Source of the DNA: JAGPUQ01 sp947084925
GTDB taxonomy: Bacteria > Pseudomonadota > Gammaproteobacteria > Pseudomonadales > Porticoccaceae
Assembly: GCA_947084925.1 (NCBI GenBank)
Contig: CAMTUJ010000010.1
Location: 172,043-236,042, forward strand
Length of the DNA: 64,000 bases
Reading direction: 5' to 3'
Shown: positions 15,549-27,019 of the stretch, one piece after another
Position numbering within the stretch: position 1 is the first letter of the stretch
Layout of the letters: every line of letters starts with the position of its first letter
Notes under the pieces: generated by a model
The model's database searches: none
Told to the model about the DNA's origin: nothing
What the model saw: only the letters and a program-made list of their open reading frames with translations
Translations under genes and position numbers: made by a program

Positions 15549-16523
15549 TCAGCCGGGCAGCCGGCGCACTTTGGCGGCCACGCTCTGCAACAGGTAGGCC
15601 GGTAGTTCGCGCGGGTACAGTCCCGCTGTGGCGGCGGCAAAGGACTCCCGCAATGGCTCGCGAATTGCCGTGTGCCAGGTTGCCGCGCGATCCGGCGCCT
15701 GACGCCGTTTGCAGATGAAAAAGCTGAACAGCGTGGGAACATCGCCGCGCGCGGTGCGCTCCTCGTCCTCGCGCAACAGCGTGGCAAGCGCAGCGCGCGC
15801 ATCCTGGTCGCGTTTCTCGAACTCAACGAGATTGTTCCACAGGAGTTGATACGCGATGCCGCCGCCGAGGTCCCGCCGCTCGATGAAATCGAAATAACAA
15901 CCCACCGCGTGGACAATGTCCGCTGCGTGAACCGCTTCGGTTGGGTCACCAGTGAGCATGTCTTTCAGCGCGGGGCGCAGGGGGTGTGGCGTGCGAAACC
16001 GTGGCGGGAGGCGACGATTGATCTCCCGCATTTGGCGTACTTGTGGGCAGGAATACTGATTCCGGGACGGCCCAACGTAGTCCCAGTTCACAAAAATTCC
16101 CGCGTCCGTCAGCGCGGGAGCCAATCGTTTGAGAAATCCGTAGAGGCGGCGGGCGTGATGGAGTGCGGCAACGTTCACGATGAGATCGTAGCGTTCCGTG
16201 GGCACGAAGGAGGCGAAGTCCGATGCGAAGTACCGGATTGATCGCTCACCCCGGAGCGATTGCGCGTGCTCCAGATAGTGCTCGGCGACATCAAAGGCGT
16301 CGAAGTGCTCGGCGATGCCCCTGTCGTACAAATCCCGCTCTACCCAACCGTTGCCGCAACCGATGACCAACGCGCGCTTGCGTGGCACCCGTGCGTAATG
16401 CTGTTTCAGGTAGTCCATCCACCAGACATCCGGATTCCCGGTCGCCCGCCGGCAGAGGTACGCGAGGACCTCCGAAAGATCGTTCCAGTAACGGTCCTGG
16501 TAGTGGTTGACGGCCTCAGGCAT
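15549..16523 (-). CDS. Class I SAM-dependent methyltransferase, substrate unknown
   Basis: A 324-residue protein. Residues about 45-150 form a class I methyltransferase Rossmann domain: VIGCGNGWVERDL is motif I, DAFDVAEHYLEHA carries the acidic residue for the SAM ribose, and VNVAALHHARRL is motif IV. The C-terminal half is family specific. Unlike its neighbours, it is not a recognised housekeeping gene and stands alone between ppiB and glnS, which suggests an accessory insertion. Substrate cannot be told. Confidence 0.75.
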   Translation of the reverse strand: MPEAVNHYQDRYWNDLSEVLAYLCRRATGNPDVWWMDYLKQHYARVPRKRALVIGCGNGWVERDLYDRGIAEHFDAFDVAEHYLEHAQSLRGERSIRYFASDFASFVPTERYDLIVNVAALHHARRLYGFLKRLAPALTDAGIFVNWDYVGPSRNQYSCPQVRQMREINRRLPPRFRTPHPLRPALKDMLTGDPTEAVHAADIVHAVGCYFDFIERRDLGGGIAYQLLWNNLVEFEKRDQDARAALATLLREDEERTARGDVPTLFSFFICKRRQAPDRAATWHTAIREPLRESFAAATAGLYPRELPAYLLQSVAAKVRRLPG

Positions 16524-16891
16524 CGTAAACTCTCTCCCGACACGACGGGTCCTTGGTTGTTGGCGCGGATGGCCGGCGATGAAGAGCGCCGTCTTCGGCG
16601 CGAACCGGTGTCATTGCGGGCGTCCAGGGAGTCTCTTTGCCGGGTGCCGGCGTAGCCGCGCACGATTCTAGGGCGCTGTTCGCAAAGTGGCCAGCGCAAC
16701 GTCCGCTGGCCGTCCAACCAACTGTCAGGTAGCGCGATGCTCGGAATGCCTCGGGCGTCCGTCGCCGGGTCGCGCCGCGCAATGATTTTGCGACCCCGGT
16801 GGGCGCGGCTATAATTCGCGCGCTTCACTCACTTCCAGGTCAATCCCAGCCGATCGGATCCACACCGGAATCCGGCATTGCAAGGTCCGCG
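16524..16891. other. Gap between the methyltransferase and glnS, with the glnS promoter
   Basis: This 368-base gap has no convincing gene. It holds a promoter candidate close to glnS; the rest is featureless GC-rich sequence. Confidence 0.5.
16788..16815 (+). promoter_or_regulatory. Candidate sigma-70 promoter of glnS
   Basis: TTGCGA (16788-16793) and a perfect TATAAT (16810-16815) are 16 bases apart, about 75 bases before the glnS start and pointing at it. Confidence 0.6.
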
Positions 16892-18601
16892 ATGGATTCC
16901 GACAAGCCCCGCAACTTTATTCAGCACATCATCGACAACGATCTTGCTGAGGGCACCGTCACGCAGGTGGTGACGCGCTTTCCGCCCGAGCCCAACGGGT
17001 ATCTGCACATCGGTCACGCCAAATCGATCTGCCTGAATTTCGGGCTTGCGGAGCAGTATGGAGGCGTCTGCAACCTGCGCTTCGACGACACCAATCCCGA
17101 GACCGAGAGCGAGGAGTTCGTCAACGCCATCATCGCCGATGTGCGCTGGCTGGGGTTTCAGTGGGATGGCGAAGTGCGCTATGCGTCGGACTATTTCGAC
17201 CAGCTCCACGCCTGGGCGCTGCATCTGATCGGGGCCGGCACGGCCTATGTGTGCGAGCTGACGCCGGACCAGATGCGCGAGTATCGCGGTACCTTGACCG
17301 AGCCGGGCCGCGACAGCCCCTATCGCGAGCGGTCGGCGGCGGAGAATCTCGCCCTGCTGGAAGCCATGCGCGCGGGTGAGGTCGAAGAAGGGAAAATGGT
17401 GTTGCGGGCCAGGATCGACATGGCCTCGCCGAATATCAATCTGCGCGATCCGGTGCTGTACCGGGTCAAGCGCATGGCGCATCACCGCAGTGGCGCGCGC
17501 TGGAACATCTACCCGTCCTACGATTTCGCCCACGGCCAGGAAGACGCCATCGAGGGCGTCACCCATTCGATTTGCACGCTCGAATTCGCCGATCACCGGC
17601 CGCTCTACGACTGGCTGCTCGACAACCTGCCGGTGCCCGCGCGACCCCGCCAGTACGAATTCGGTCGCCTCAACCTCAGCTACACCGTCACCAGCAAGCG
17701 CAAGCTCAAGCAGTTGGTGGAAGAGGGCCACGTCGACGGCTGGGACGATCCCCGCATGCCGACCCTGGCCGGTCTGCGCCGGCGCGGCGTCACGCCCGCG
17801 GCGATCCGCGCCTTTTGCGACAGCCTCGCGGTGGCCAAGACCGACGGCGTGGTGGACATGGGGCAGTTCGAGCACTTCATCCGCCAGGATCTCAACGACA
17901 ACGCGCCGCGCGCGCTCTGCGTGCTGCGGCCGCTCAAGGTGACCCTCGGCAACTGGCCGGCGGGCACGGTCGAGACGCTGCACCTGGCCAATCATCCGCA
18001 ACGGCCGGAACTCGGATCGCGCGAGCTGCCCTTCGGCGCCACCCTCTATATCGACCGCGACGACTTCAGCACCGATGCCGCGTTGTCCCGCAAGCAGTTC
18101 AAGCGACTGGTGCTGGGCGACTGGGTGCGGTTGCGCGGCGCCTATGTGATCCGCGCCGACGACGTGGTGCGCGATGCGAGCGGCGCCGTGAGCGAAGTGC
18201 TGGCCTCCGTGGTGCCGGACACGCTGGGCGCCGACCCGCCCGCCGGCATCAGGCCGCGCGGCGTGATTCACTGGGTGGCGGAAGAAAACGCCGTCGATTG
18301 CGAAGTGCGTCTCTATGAGCGCCTGTTCAGCGCGCCCGAGCCCGATGCCGGCGACGGCGATTTCCGCGCCGCCATCAATCCCGATTCGCTGGTCACGCTC
18401 ACCGGCTGCAAGGCCGAAGCGAATCTGGGTCGGGCCGCGCCGGAGGTGACTTTTCAGTTCGAGCGCGAGGGCTATTTTTGTCGCGACAGTTTTTGCCGTG
18501 ACCGCCACAACGGCAACCGACTGGTGTTCAATCGCACCATCGCCCTGCGCGACACTTCCCCTGAACCGGCGGGCACCAAACCGCCGGGCACCGAAGGCTG
18601 A
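16892..18601 (+). CDS. glnS: Glutaminyl-tRNA synthetase
   Basis: A 569-residue class I synthetase that charges tRNA-Gln. It has the HIGH motif in PPEPNGYLHIGHAKS, the KMSKS equivalent VTSKRKL, and the C-terminal two-barrel anticodon domain. The frame is open upstream to 16799, but MDSDKPRNFIQH at 16892 is the expected N-terminus and follows the promoter. cysS starts two bases after its stop, so the two synthetases are co-transcribed. The gene implies that this organism uses direct glutaminylation. Confidence 0.97.
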   Translation: MDSDKPRNFIQHIIDNDLAEGTVTQVVTRFPPEPNGYLHIGHAKSICLNFGLAEQYGGVCNLRFDDTNPETESEEFVNAIIADVRWLGFQWDGEVRYASDYFDQLHAWALHLIGAGTAYVCELTPDQMREYRGTLTEPGRDSPYRERSAAENLALLEAMRAGEVEEGKMVLRARIDMASPNINLRDPVLYRVKRMAHHRSGARWNIYPSYDFAHGQEDAIEGVTHSICTLEFADHRPLYDWLLDNLPVPARPRQYEFGRLNLSYTVTSKRKLKQLVEEGHVDGWDDPRMPTLAGLRRRGVTPAAIRAFCDSLAVAKTDGVVDMGQFEHFIRQDLNDNAPRALCVLRPLKVTLGNWPAGTVETLHLANHPQRPELGSRELPFGATLYIDRDDFSTDAALSRKQFKRLVLGDWVRLRGAYVIRADDVVRDASGAVSEVLASVVPDTLGADPPAGIRPRGVIHWVAEENAVDCEVRLYERLFSAPEPDAGDGDFRAAINPDSLVTLTGCKAEANLGRAAPEVTFQFEREGYFCRDSFCRDRHNGNRLVFNRTIALRDTSPEPAGTKPPGTEG

Positions 18602-18603
18602 AC

Positions 18604-20061
18604 ATGGCACTCCAGATCTACAACACCCTGCACCGTCGCAAGGAGCTTTTCCGGCCCATCGAGTCCGGCAGGATCCGCATGTACGTCTGCGGCATCACCG
18701 TCTACGACTATTGCCATATCGGCCACGCGCGGGTGATGGTGTGCTTCGACGCCATCGTGCGCTACCTGCGCAGCCGGGGCTGGGACGTCACCTATGTGCG
18801 CAACATCACCGACATCGACGACAAGATTCTCAACCGCGCCAGCGAAAACGGCGAGCCTTTCGATGCGCTGACCGCGCGCATGATCGACGCCATGCACGCC
18901 GACGAGCGCGCGCTCGGTGTGTTGCCGCCCGACATCGAGCCCCGCGCCACCGGCCACATCGACGACATCCTCGCCATGATCGGGACGCTGGTGGATGGCC
19001 ACTACGCCTATGCGGCGGACAACGGCGATGTCTATTACCGGGTGCGGCGCTTTCCCGACTACGGCAAATTGAGCGGCAAGAATCCCGACGAACTGCTCGC
19101 CGGCGCGCGCGTCGATCCGGACGAAGCCAAGGAAGACCCCCGCGACTTCGCGCTCTGGAAGTCGGCGGCCCTGGGCACCGTGGGCTGGCCTTCGCCCTGG
19201 GGCTGGGGCCGGCCGGGCTGGCATATCGAATGCTCGGCCATGTCCACCTGTCATCTGGGCGAGACCTTCGACATCCACGGTGGCGGCCCCGATCTGCCTT
19301 TTCCCCATCACGAAAACGAGATCGCCCAGAGCGAAGCCGCCACCGGCAAGCCCTATGTGCACTGCTGGATGCACGCGGGTCCGGTGCGGGTGGACGACGA
19401 GAAAATGTCGAAGTCGCTCGGAAATTTTTTCACGATTCGTGAAGTGCTCGAAAAATACAATCCCGAAGTGGTGCGCTTTTTCCTGCTGTCGAGCCACTAC
19501 CGGAGTCCCATCAATTATTCCGAAGATAATCTACGCGAAGCCAAGGCCGGGCTGGACGGGCTGTATTTTGCGATCCGGGAAAAGATCGGCCGCAAGGCGC
19601 CGGCCGCCAGCGCGCCTTTTTCCACGGAAGAAATGCAGGGCAATGCGTCCTATCAGCGCTTTGTCGATGCGATGGATGACGACTTCAATACCCGCGAAGC
19701 GATTGCTGTGATGCAGGAGCTTTCCGGCGCCATCAATCAGCGCGAGCGTGCCGGCGAGGATTGGTCGGAGCTAGTGCGCGTGCTGGTGGGGATTGGTGCG
19801 ACTCTGGGCATTCTCCAGCAGGATCCTGAGGATTACTTCAAAACTCACGTTGGTCAGGGAGGGCTGAAGGCGGAAGGTTCTGCCCTGGTTGGTTTCGAAA
19901 GTGGCTTAACCAACAACGTTATCGATCAGTTGATCGCCGAACGCAACCAGGCGCGCGCCAACCGCGATTTCGCCCGCGCCGACGCCATCCGCGATCAACT
20001 CAAGGCAGCGGGCATCGTGCTGGAAGATTCCGGCAGGGAAACCCGCTGGCGGCGGGAGTAA
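18604..20061 (+). CDS. cysS: Cysteinyl-tRNA synthetase
   Basis: A 485-residue class I synthetase. It has YDYCHIGHARV (HIGH), KMSKSLGNF, and the zinc ligands that select cysteine (Cys in ITVYDYC region, ECSAM, HHENE). The C-terminal domain includes the DFARADAIRDQL helix common to the family. It follows glnS by two bases. Confidence 0.97.
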   Translation: MALQIYNTLHRRKELFRPIESGRIRMYVCGITVYDYCHIGHARVMVCFDAIVRYLRSRGWDVTYVRNITDIDDKILNRASENGEPFDALTARMIDAMHADERALGVLPPDIEPRATGHIDDILAMIGTLVDGHYAYAADNGDVYYRVRRFPDYGKLSGKNPDELLAGARVDPDEAKEDPRDFALWKSAALGTVGWPSPWGWGRPGWHIECSAMSTCHLGETFDIHGGGPDLPFPHHENEIAQSEAATGKPYVHCWMHAGPVRVDDEKMSKSLGNFFTIREVLEKYNPEVVRFFLLSSHYRSPINYSEDNLREAKAGLDGLYFAIREKIGRKAPAASAPFSTEEMQGNASYQRFVDAMDDDFNTREAIAVMQELSGAINQRERAGEDWSELVRVLVGIGATLGILQQDPEDYFKTHVGQGGLKAEGSALVGFESGLTNNVIDQLIAERNQARANRDFARADAIRDQLKAAGIVLEDSGRETRWRRE

Positions 20062-20195
20062 ATCTTGTCCCGGCTCAGGTCATTTCCGGTTCAGATCGAA
20101 GTGGGGGTAGCAGCCGCGCGATGCGCTGTCTCTGTACCGGCTGCCGCAAGGCGCTGGTGCTGACGAACCGCGGGCGATGAACGGAGAGGAAAATT

Positions 20196-20272
20196 TGGCG
20201 CACCCGGAGAGATTCGAACTCCCGACCACCTGGTTCGTAGCCAGGTACTCTATCCAACTGAGCTACGGGTGC
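20196..20272 (-). tRNA. tRNA-Arg (anticodon ACG)
   Basis: On the minus strand this is a 77-base cloverleaf with encoded CCA. Acceptor GCACCCG pairs with CGGGTGC, the D arm is GCTCAGTTGGATAGAGT, the anticodon stem CCTGG/CCAGG encloses loop CTACGAA, and the T loop has GTTCGAATC. The A34 of ACG would be deaminated to inosine to read CGU, CGC and CGA. It is convergent with cysS. Confidence 0.96.
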
Positions 20273-20369
20273 GAGGGCGGCTACTATAGGCAAGCGCCCG
20301 GGAAGGGTCAAGAAAAAGCGCCGGCAAAGCGTGCCCGGAAGACGCCCGGCGGCGCCTTCCGGACCGAAG

Positions 20370-21917
<1,548 letters not shown>

Positions 21918-22042
21918 GGAGTTATTTCCCCCTTCAGCAGCGTTGTTATCGGATGCCGGTATTGCGCGGCGCGCCACCTTACTGCCGATTACCCGAGGGT
22001 TCAAGGCGGCAGGATTGCGGCAAGACCGGCGCGCGCCGGTCT

Positions 22043-23014
22043 TCAGGCGGTGGCGGTCAGGATCGCGCGCAGTGGCGCCGGGTGGCCTTCCCGCGTCAGG
22101 TGGGGGTTTTCGGGGTCGAGAAAATCCGCGAGCGACTCGAAGTGCATCCACTCGGTGGCGCGCTGTTCCGCCGTCGTGGTGGGAGTGACATCGACCACGG
22201 CCGGTGCGCGAAAGCCGATCTTGCGCAGCCAGGCGATCAGGGTGTCCGGCGTCGGGATGAACCAGACATTGGCCATCTTGGCGTAGCGACCTTCGGGCAC
22301 CAGCACCTGCCCCGGGCCGCCGGTGATCACCAGGGTTTCCAGCACCAGTTGCCCCCCCGGGCGCAGCAGTTCGCGCAGTTCGCGCAGGTGATCGAAGGGT
22401 GAGCGGCGGTGGTAGAGGACGCCCATGGAAAACACCGTGTCGAACGCCGCCAGCTCCGCCGGCAGCGCCTCGACGCCGAGCGGCAGCACATCCACCGGCA
22501 TCTGCCCCGCGTAGCCTTTGATGGCGTGAAATTGCGCGACGAAGCGCGCCGAGGGATCGATGCCGATCACCCGCGCCGCGCCCGCGCCATGCATGCGCCA
22601 GCAGTGGTAGCCGTTGCCGCAGCCCACATCCAGCACCAGGCGCCCCGCGAGGTCGTCGAGATGAGGCAGCACGCGCTGCCATTTCCAGTCCGAGCGCCAT
22701 TCGGTGTCGAGGTCGAGACCGAAGAGTTGGTAGGGCCCCTTGCGCCAGGGATGCAGTTCCATGAGCACCGCGCGCAGGCGGTCGCGCTCGGCGTCGCTGG
22801 CGTCAGCGGCGCTGCCGATCCGCACCCCGTCGCGAAAATCCACCGTGTCCGGAGTGAGTGCCGGCAGGCGTGCGAGCGCTGCCTGCCAGCGCGGCAGGTC
22901 GCCCCAGCGCTCCGCGCTCAGGCCGCGCGCGATGCGGGCCGGCAGGTCGTGCGCCCAGTTCCGCAGCGGGGTTCTGGCGAGGGCGTCGAGCAGCGGTCCG
23001 TAGGCGTCCTTCAT
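22043..23014 (-). CDS. cmoB: tRNA U34 carboxymethyltransferase CmoB
   Basis: A 323-residue protein, the exact length of E. coli CmoB. It transfers a carboxymethyl group from carboxy-SAM to ho5U34 to make cmo5U34. The SAM fold begins at LDVGCGNGYHCWRM, with GIDPSARFVAQF next. Characteristic N-terminal ELHPWRKGPYQLFG is present. The start at 23014 overlaps the cmoA stop by four bases (ATGA). Confidence 0.96.
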   Translation of the reverse strand: MKDAYGPLLDALARTPLRNWAHDLPARIARGLSAERWGDLPRWQAALARLPALTPDTVDFRDGVRIGSAADASDAERDRLRAVLMELHPWRKGPYQLFGLDLDTEWRSDWKWQRVLPHLDDLAGRLVLDVGCGNGYHCWRMHGAGAARVIGIDPSARFVAQFHAIKGYAGQMPVDVLPLGVEALPAELAAFDTVFSMGVLYHRRSPFDHLRELRELLRPGGQLVLETLVITGGPGQVLVPEGRYAKMANVWFIPTPDTLIAWLRKIGFRAPAVVDVTPTTTAEQRATEWMHFESLADFLDPENPHLTREGHPAPLRAILTATA

Positions 23015-23739
23015 CGGAACGCGAGCAGGGAGGCGAAATTGAAACACTGGAACCAGACATCGACCGTCCCGAAACCCGCGTCCCGCAGTCGCGCGCGATG
23101 GGTATCGAGGGTCTCGGGCACCAGCACGTTTTCCAGCGCGGTGCGCTTCTGGCTGACTTCGAGCTCGCTGTAGCCGTTGGCGCGCTTGAAGGCGTGGTGG
23201 AGATCCGTCATCAGCGCGTCGAGCCCCGGGTCGGCGAAAGCGATTTTTTCGGACAGCACCAGCACGCCGCCGGGCACCAGCCCCGCGCCGATGGCGGCGA
23301 TGAGGGGGCCGCGATCCGCCGGAGGGATGAATTGCAGGGTGAAGTTCAGCACCACCACCGAGGCGTTCGCGAAGCGGATGTCGCGCACATCGCCCAGGCG
23401 CAGCTCGACGGGCGCGGGCGCGTCGTCGGCGGCGATCACCGCCCGGCAGCGCTCGATCATGGCGGGTGCGTTGTCGGCGGCGATGATCGCGCAGTCGCGC
23501 GCGCCGATGCCCCGCCGCAGGGCCAGTGTCGAGGCGCCCAGGGAACAGCCCAGGTCGTAACACCGGGTGCCGGGCAGGGCGTAGCGCTCGGCGATGGTCC
23601 CGGTCATGGCGACCATGGTTTCGTAGCCCGGCACCGAGCGCCGGATCATGTCCGGGAAGACCGCGACGACCAGGTGGTCGAAGCGGAACCCCGCGATCTC
23701 GGCGAGCGGCCGGGCGAAGAGCTGGTCGCGTTCGCTCAC
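23011..23739 (-). CDS. cmoA: Carboxy-S-adenosyl-L-methionine synthase CmoA
   Basis: A 242-residue enzyme that makes carboxy-SAM from SAM and prephenate. It has the motif I CYDLGCSLGASTLALRRG and a C-terminal FQCFNFASLLAF typical of CmoA. It is the first gene of a cmoA-cmoB operon, overlapping cmoB by four bases. TrhP at 1.9-3.3 kb would supply the hydroxylated U34 that CmoB modifies. Confidence 0.96.
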   Translation of the reverse strand: MSERDQLFARPLAEIAGFRFDHLVVAVFPDMIRRSVPGYETMVAMTGTIAERYALPGTRCYDLGCSLGASTLALRRGIGARDCAIIAADNAPAMIERCRAVIAADDAPAPVELRLGDVRDIRFANASVVVLNFTLQFIPPADRGPLIAAIGAGLVPGGVLVLSEKIAFADPGLDALMTDLHHAFKRANGYSELEVSQKRTALENVLVPETLDTHRARLRDAGFGTVDVWFQCFNFASLLAFR

Positions 23740-23753
23740 GGCGGACGCAGGGC

Positions 23754-26669
23754 TCAGAGCGCCATCAGGCTGAGGTTGAGCGCCGCGAGTTGCCCGGCGC
23801 GATCCGGCGCCGTGATCACCGCGGTGCTGGCGCGCTCGGGCCGCAGATACGTCGTCGCGACCCGCTGCAAGTCACCGAGTCCGACCTGCAATACCCGGTT
23901 GCGGAAGCGCTCGCGGCAGGCCCGATCGCGACCGTGAAGCTCGGCGTGAAAGGTCTGCTTGGCCTCGCCCGCCGGCGAGCCGGGTTTGTCGAGGCCGCCG
24001 ATCACGCCCAGGATGGCTTCCTCGACCCGCTGCGGCTCGTGACGTTCGCTGCCGAGCCAGTCGAGCGCGCGGTCGAAGTCGGCAAGCGTGTCGGCGAGGC
24101 GGGGATCGCGGTAGGAGTAGAAGCGGAACGCCGCGATGGTGCTGTCCTGGCTCGCGCCGCCGCCGTAGGCGCCGCCTTTTTCGCGGATCGCGGTGTGCAG
24201 AAAACCGTTGCGCAGGAAGCCGCCGAGCACGCTGAGGGGCGCGGCATCGGGATGCTCCATGGGCACCGTGGGGTAGGCGCGGGCGCAGAAGTTGACCTGG
24301 GTGCTGGTGGTCCAGAGCTGGTTGCTGGGTTCGCACAGCGCCGGGCGGCTGAACCCGGTGTGCGCGGTGCCGGGCGCGGGCGCGAGGTGCGCCAGAAAGC
24401 GCGCCTCGAATTCGCCCAGATGCTCGGGCTCGGCGACCAGCAGGCACTGCCGCGGCGCGGCCCGCACCAGGGCGTGCAGCTCCGCCAGTTGCCGCCCCAG
24501 GTCCGCCAGTTGTTCCGGATCGTTCAGGGCGGCGTCGAGGGCCTTGATGGCGCGGATGCCGTCGAGCCCGCCCCAGCGGTGATTGAGCAGCGCGCCGTTG
24601 CTGAACCGCGCCGCGGCCGCCGCCATCGCAAGGCCGTGGCCATTGCCGGTGACGCTGGCTTCCATGCGTGCGCGCATCTGGGCGATCAGGTCGCGGATGC
24701 GCGGCAGTTCGTCGCAGCGCACCTGGTTCAGGGTGGTGTCCAGCAGGCGGGTCAGCTCCTCCTGGTTGACGGCGAGGCCCTTGGTGGACAGCACCAGATG
24801 GCCGCGCAGCGCCTGGGCATCGTCGGGCAGCCCGCGCACGCTGGCGAAGGCGTTGACGCCGCCGCTCACCGCCGCCTGCCAGCGCTGGGTGGCGAGATAG
24901 TCGCGCGCGCCGACGCCGAGCTCCGGAATGCAACTGGCGTAGATCGGCAGCAGGTCGGTCTGCGCTTCATCGAGCTGGGGCAGTTCCAGGATCAGTTGCT
25001 GGTAGACCAGGCCGTTGGTGCCGGCGCCGTAGCTGGTGAGCGGCAGGGGCGTGGCGATGCGATGGGTCGCCGGCACATAGGCCATCTCCGACGGCACGTC
25101 GGCCAGTTCCACCTTGGGCAGGATGCTTTCGTCGTCGCCGCGGGCCTGGCGCGCCGCGAGCGCGCGCGCCCGTTCCACCAGCGCCTGTTCCTGGGTGGCA
25201 TCGAGACTCGCCCGGATCGCCGCGAGCTGCTGCTTCTCGACGGCTTCGCGGCGCGCCGAGATTTCGGTATCGGGGCGCAGCGTCAGGCGCACCCGGTGCA
25301 GGTTGTCGCGCAACAGCGTCTGCGCCAGACGCTTGATGTAGTCGGGATCCTTGATGCGGGTGCGCAACTCGGCCAGCACCGGGTCCAGATCGAGCAGGGC
25401 GGCGGGATCGCCGCGGTGGGTGGCGCTGGCGAGGGAGGTGAGGATCAACTGCAAACCGTAAGGGTAGCCGTCGCCGCCGATCTCGCGCTGCTTGAGTTCG
25501 AGCTGGTGCAGCGCGGCCTCGACCTGATCAGCGGGCACGCCCTGCTCGGCAACCGTTTGCAGGGTGGCGAGGACGAGTTCCTCGACGGCGGCGGCGTGCT
25601 CGGGCTCGGAACCTTCCAGACCGCACACGAACAGCAGTTCCAGGTGCGAGTCGTCGAGGCCGCACAGGGGCGAGGGCGCGGTGCCGAGGTCGCTGGTTTC
25701 CAGCGCCTGCAACAGCGGCGAGGCGCTGTTGTCGAGCAGCACGGAATTGAGCAGATGCGCTTCCATGTTGGCCATCAGGTCCGTGGTCTGGCCGAGCAGC
25801 CAGCCCAGCACGACATGGGTTTTCGCGGCGGTGTCGGGTTCGTCCAGCGCATAGGCTTCCTCCACGCGCACCGGCGCGAGATAGCGTTTTTCCCGTGGCA
25901 CCGCGATGACTTCGGCGAGGGGCTCGAAGCGGGTGAGCACCTGGTCCTCGAACTTGCGCTGGTGCTCGTGGGCCGGGATGTCGCCGAAGGTCATGAAGAT
26001 CGCGTTGCTGGGGTGGTAGTGCGTACGGTAAAAGTCGAGCAACTGCTCATGGGTGAGGTCGAGGATGCACTCGGGGTCGCCGCCGCTGTTGTGGTGGTAG
26101 GTGGTGGTGGGGTAGAGGTATTTGCTCAGCGTATGCCAGAGGGTCGAATTGACCGAACTCATGGCGCCCTTCATCTCGTTGTACACGACACCCTTGTAGA
26201 CCAGCTCCGAAGCGGGATTCTCGCCTTCGGCGAATTCCAGCCGGTGACCTTCCTGGGCGAAGTCCAGCGCGTCCAGGCGCGCGAAGAACACCGCATCCAG
26301 ATAGACATCCAGCAGATTGTTGAAGTCCTTGCGGTTCTGGCTGGCGAAGGGGTAGGCGGTCCAGTCCGAGCTGGTGAAGGCGTTCATGAAGGTGTTGAGG
26401 GAGCGCCGGATCATCATGAAAAACGGATCGCGCACCGGGTATTTTTCGCTGCCGCACAGCGCCGTGTGTTCCAGGATGTGGGCCACGCCGGTGGAGTCGT
26501 GGGGCACGGTGCGCAGTGCCACCAGAAACACGTTTTCCGGGTTGTCGCTGTGGATGTGGATGTGTTCGGCGCCGGTGCGGAGGTGGCGGTATTCCTGCAC
26601 GTCGAGCTTGAGTGCGGGCACCGGATGACTGCGGACATGGGTGAAGGCGGCGTGGGCCCTGGCGGTCAT
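23754..26669 (-). CDS. M16C zinc peptidase (PreP/insulinase family)
   Basis: A 971-residue protein of the presequence-protease branch of M16. The inverted zinc motif HILEH is at 64-68 in the N-terminal active domain, followed by NTFMNAFTSSDWTAYPFASQN, a PreP family signature. There are four M16 alpha-beta modules in two halves that close as a clamshell. There is no signal peptide, so it is probably cytoplasmic and degrades short unfolded peptides. It ends 15 bases before cmoA and reads in the same direction, which suggests possible co-transcription, although the functions look unrelated. Confidence 0.92.
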   Translation of the reverse strand: MTARAHAAFTHVRSHPVPALKLDVQEYRHLRTGAEHIHIHSDNPENVFLVALRTVPHDSTGVAHILEHTALCGSEKYPVRDPFFMMIRRSLNTFMNAFTSSDWTAYPFASQNRKDFNNLLDVYLDAVFFARLDALDFAQEGHRLEFAEGENPASELVYKGVVYNEMKGAMSSVNSTLWHTLSKYLYPTTTYHHNSGGDPECILDLTHEQLLDFYRTHYHPSNAIFMTFGDIPAHEHQRKFEDQVLTRFEPLAEVIAVPREKRYLAPVRVEEAYALDEPDTAAKTHVVLGWLLGQTTDLMANMEAHLLNSVLLDNSASPLLQALETSDLGTAPSPLCGLDDSHLELLFVCGLEGSEPEHAAAVEELVLATLQTVAEQGVPADQVEAALHQLELKQREIGGDGYPYGLQLILTSLASATHRGDPAALLDLDPVLAELRTRIKDPDYIKRLAQTLLRDNLHRVRLTLRPDTEISARREAVEKQQLAAIRASLDATQEQALVERARALAARQARGDDESILPKVELADVPSEMAYVPATHRIATPLPLTSYGAGTNGLVYQQLILELPQLDEAQTDLLPIYASCIPELGVGARDYLATQRWQAAVSGGVNAFASVRGLPDDAQALRGHLVLSTKGLAVNQEELTRLLDTTLNQVRCDELPRIRDLIAQMRARMEASVTGNGHGLAMAAAAARFSNGALLNHRWGGLDGIRAIKALDAALNDPEQLADLGRQLAELHALVRAAPRQCLLVAEPEHLGEFEARFLAHLAPAPGTAHTGFSRPALCEPSNQLWTTSTQVNFCARAYPTVPMEHPDAAPLSVLGGFLRNGFLHTAIREKGGAYGGGASQDSTIAAFRFYSYRDPRLADTLADFDRALDWLGSERHEPQRVEEAILGVIGGLDKPGSPAGEAKQTFHAELHGRDRACRERFRNRVLQVGLGDLQRVATTYLRPERASTAVITAPDRAGQLAALNLSLMAL

Positions 26670-27019
26670 GGGGCGGTCTCGGGAGCGGTTGGGCGGGGAA
26701 CCATTCTAGCCCGAACCGACCCCGGAATTGACGCCGAAACGGGCGGCCGCGCCCGGACTCATGGGGGATAAGGTCAGCACCGTCCGGCGGGGCTATCCTT
26801 GAACGTCATGTTGAATAACCGTCATGCCCGCGCGGTGCCCGCGGAGGCGGGGCCGGGGGCGGGAACCCAGGGGCTGCGGGCACCGGGAACCGAAGAAGTA
26901 AACCGTCGTTCCCGCGCAGGCGGGAACCCAGGGATATCAAAGTGCCCTGGATGCCTGCCCCCGCCTTCGCTGGGGCAGGCGCCGCGGGAACGACGGCCAG
27001 ACGGTTATTCGGGGCGTCC
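26670..27019. repeat. Gap with two tandem GC-rich palindromic repeat units
   Basis: No gene is seen in this 350-base gap. Unit 1 (about 26812-26890) opens with TGAATAACCGTCATGCCCGC, and the same 21 bases recur at 63835-63855. Unit 2 (26903-26996) has perfect 14-bp ends CCGTCGTTCCCGCG / CGCGGGAACGACGG with a nested GCCTGCCCC / GGGGCAGGC hairpin. Both units contain CGGGAACCCAGGG, so they are relatives of the common CGTCATTCCCGC class of intergenic repeats. Confidence 0.75.

Noticed and set aside
16829..18610. Minus-strand open frame of 593 codons opposite glnS
   Set aside because: It is an antisense shadow of the synthetase with no recognisable motif.
23526..26771. Plus-strand open frame of 1081 codons opposite the M16 peptidase
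   Set aside because: It is the antisense shadow of a GC-rich gene with strong codon bias. The opposite strand encodes a clear PreP-type peptidase with an HXXEH motif.
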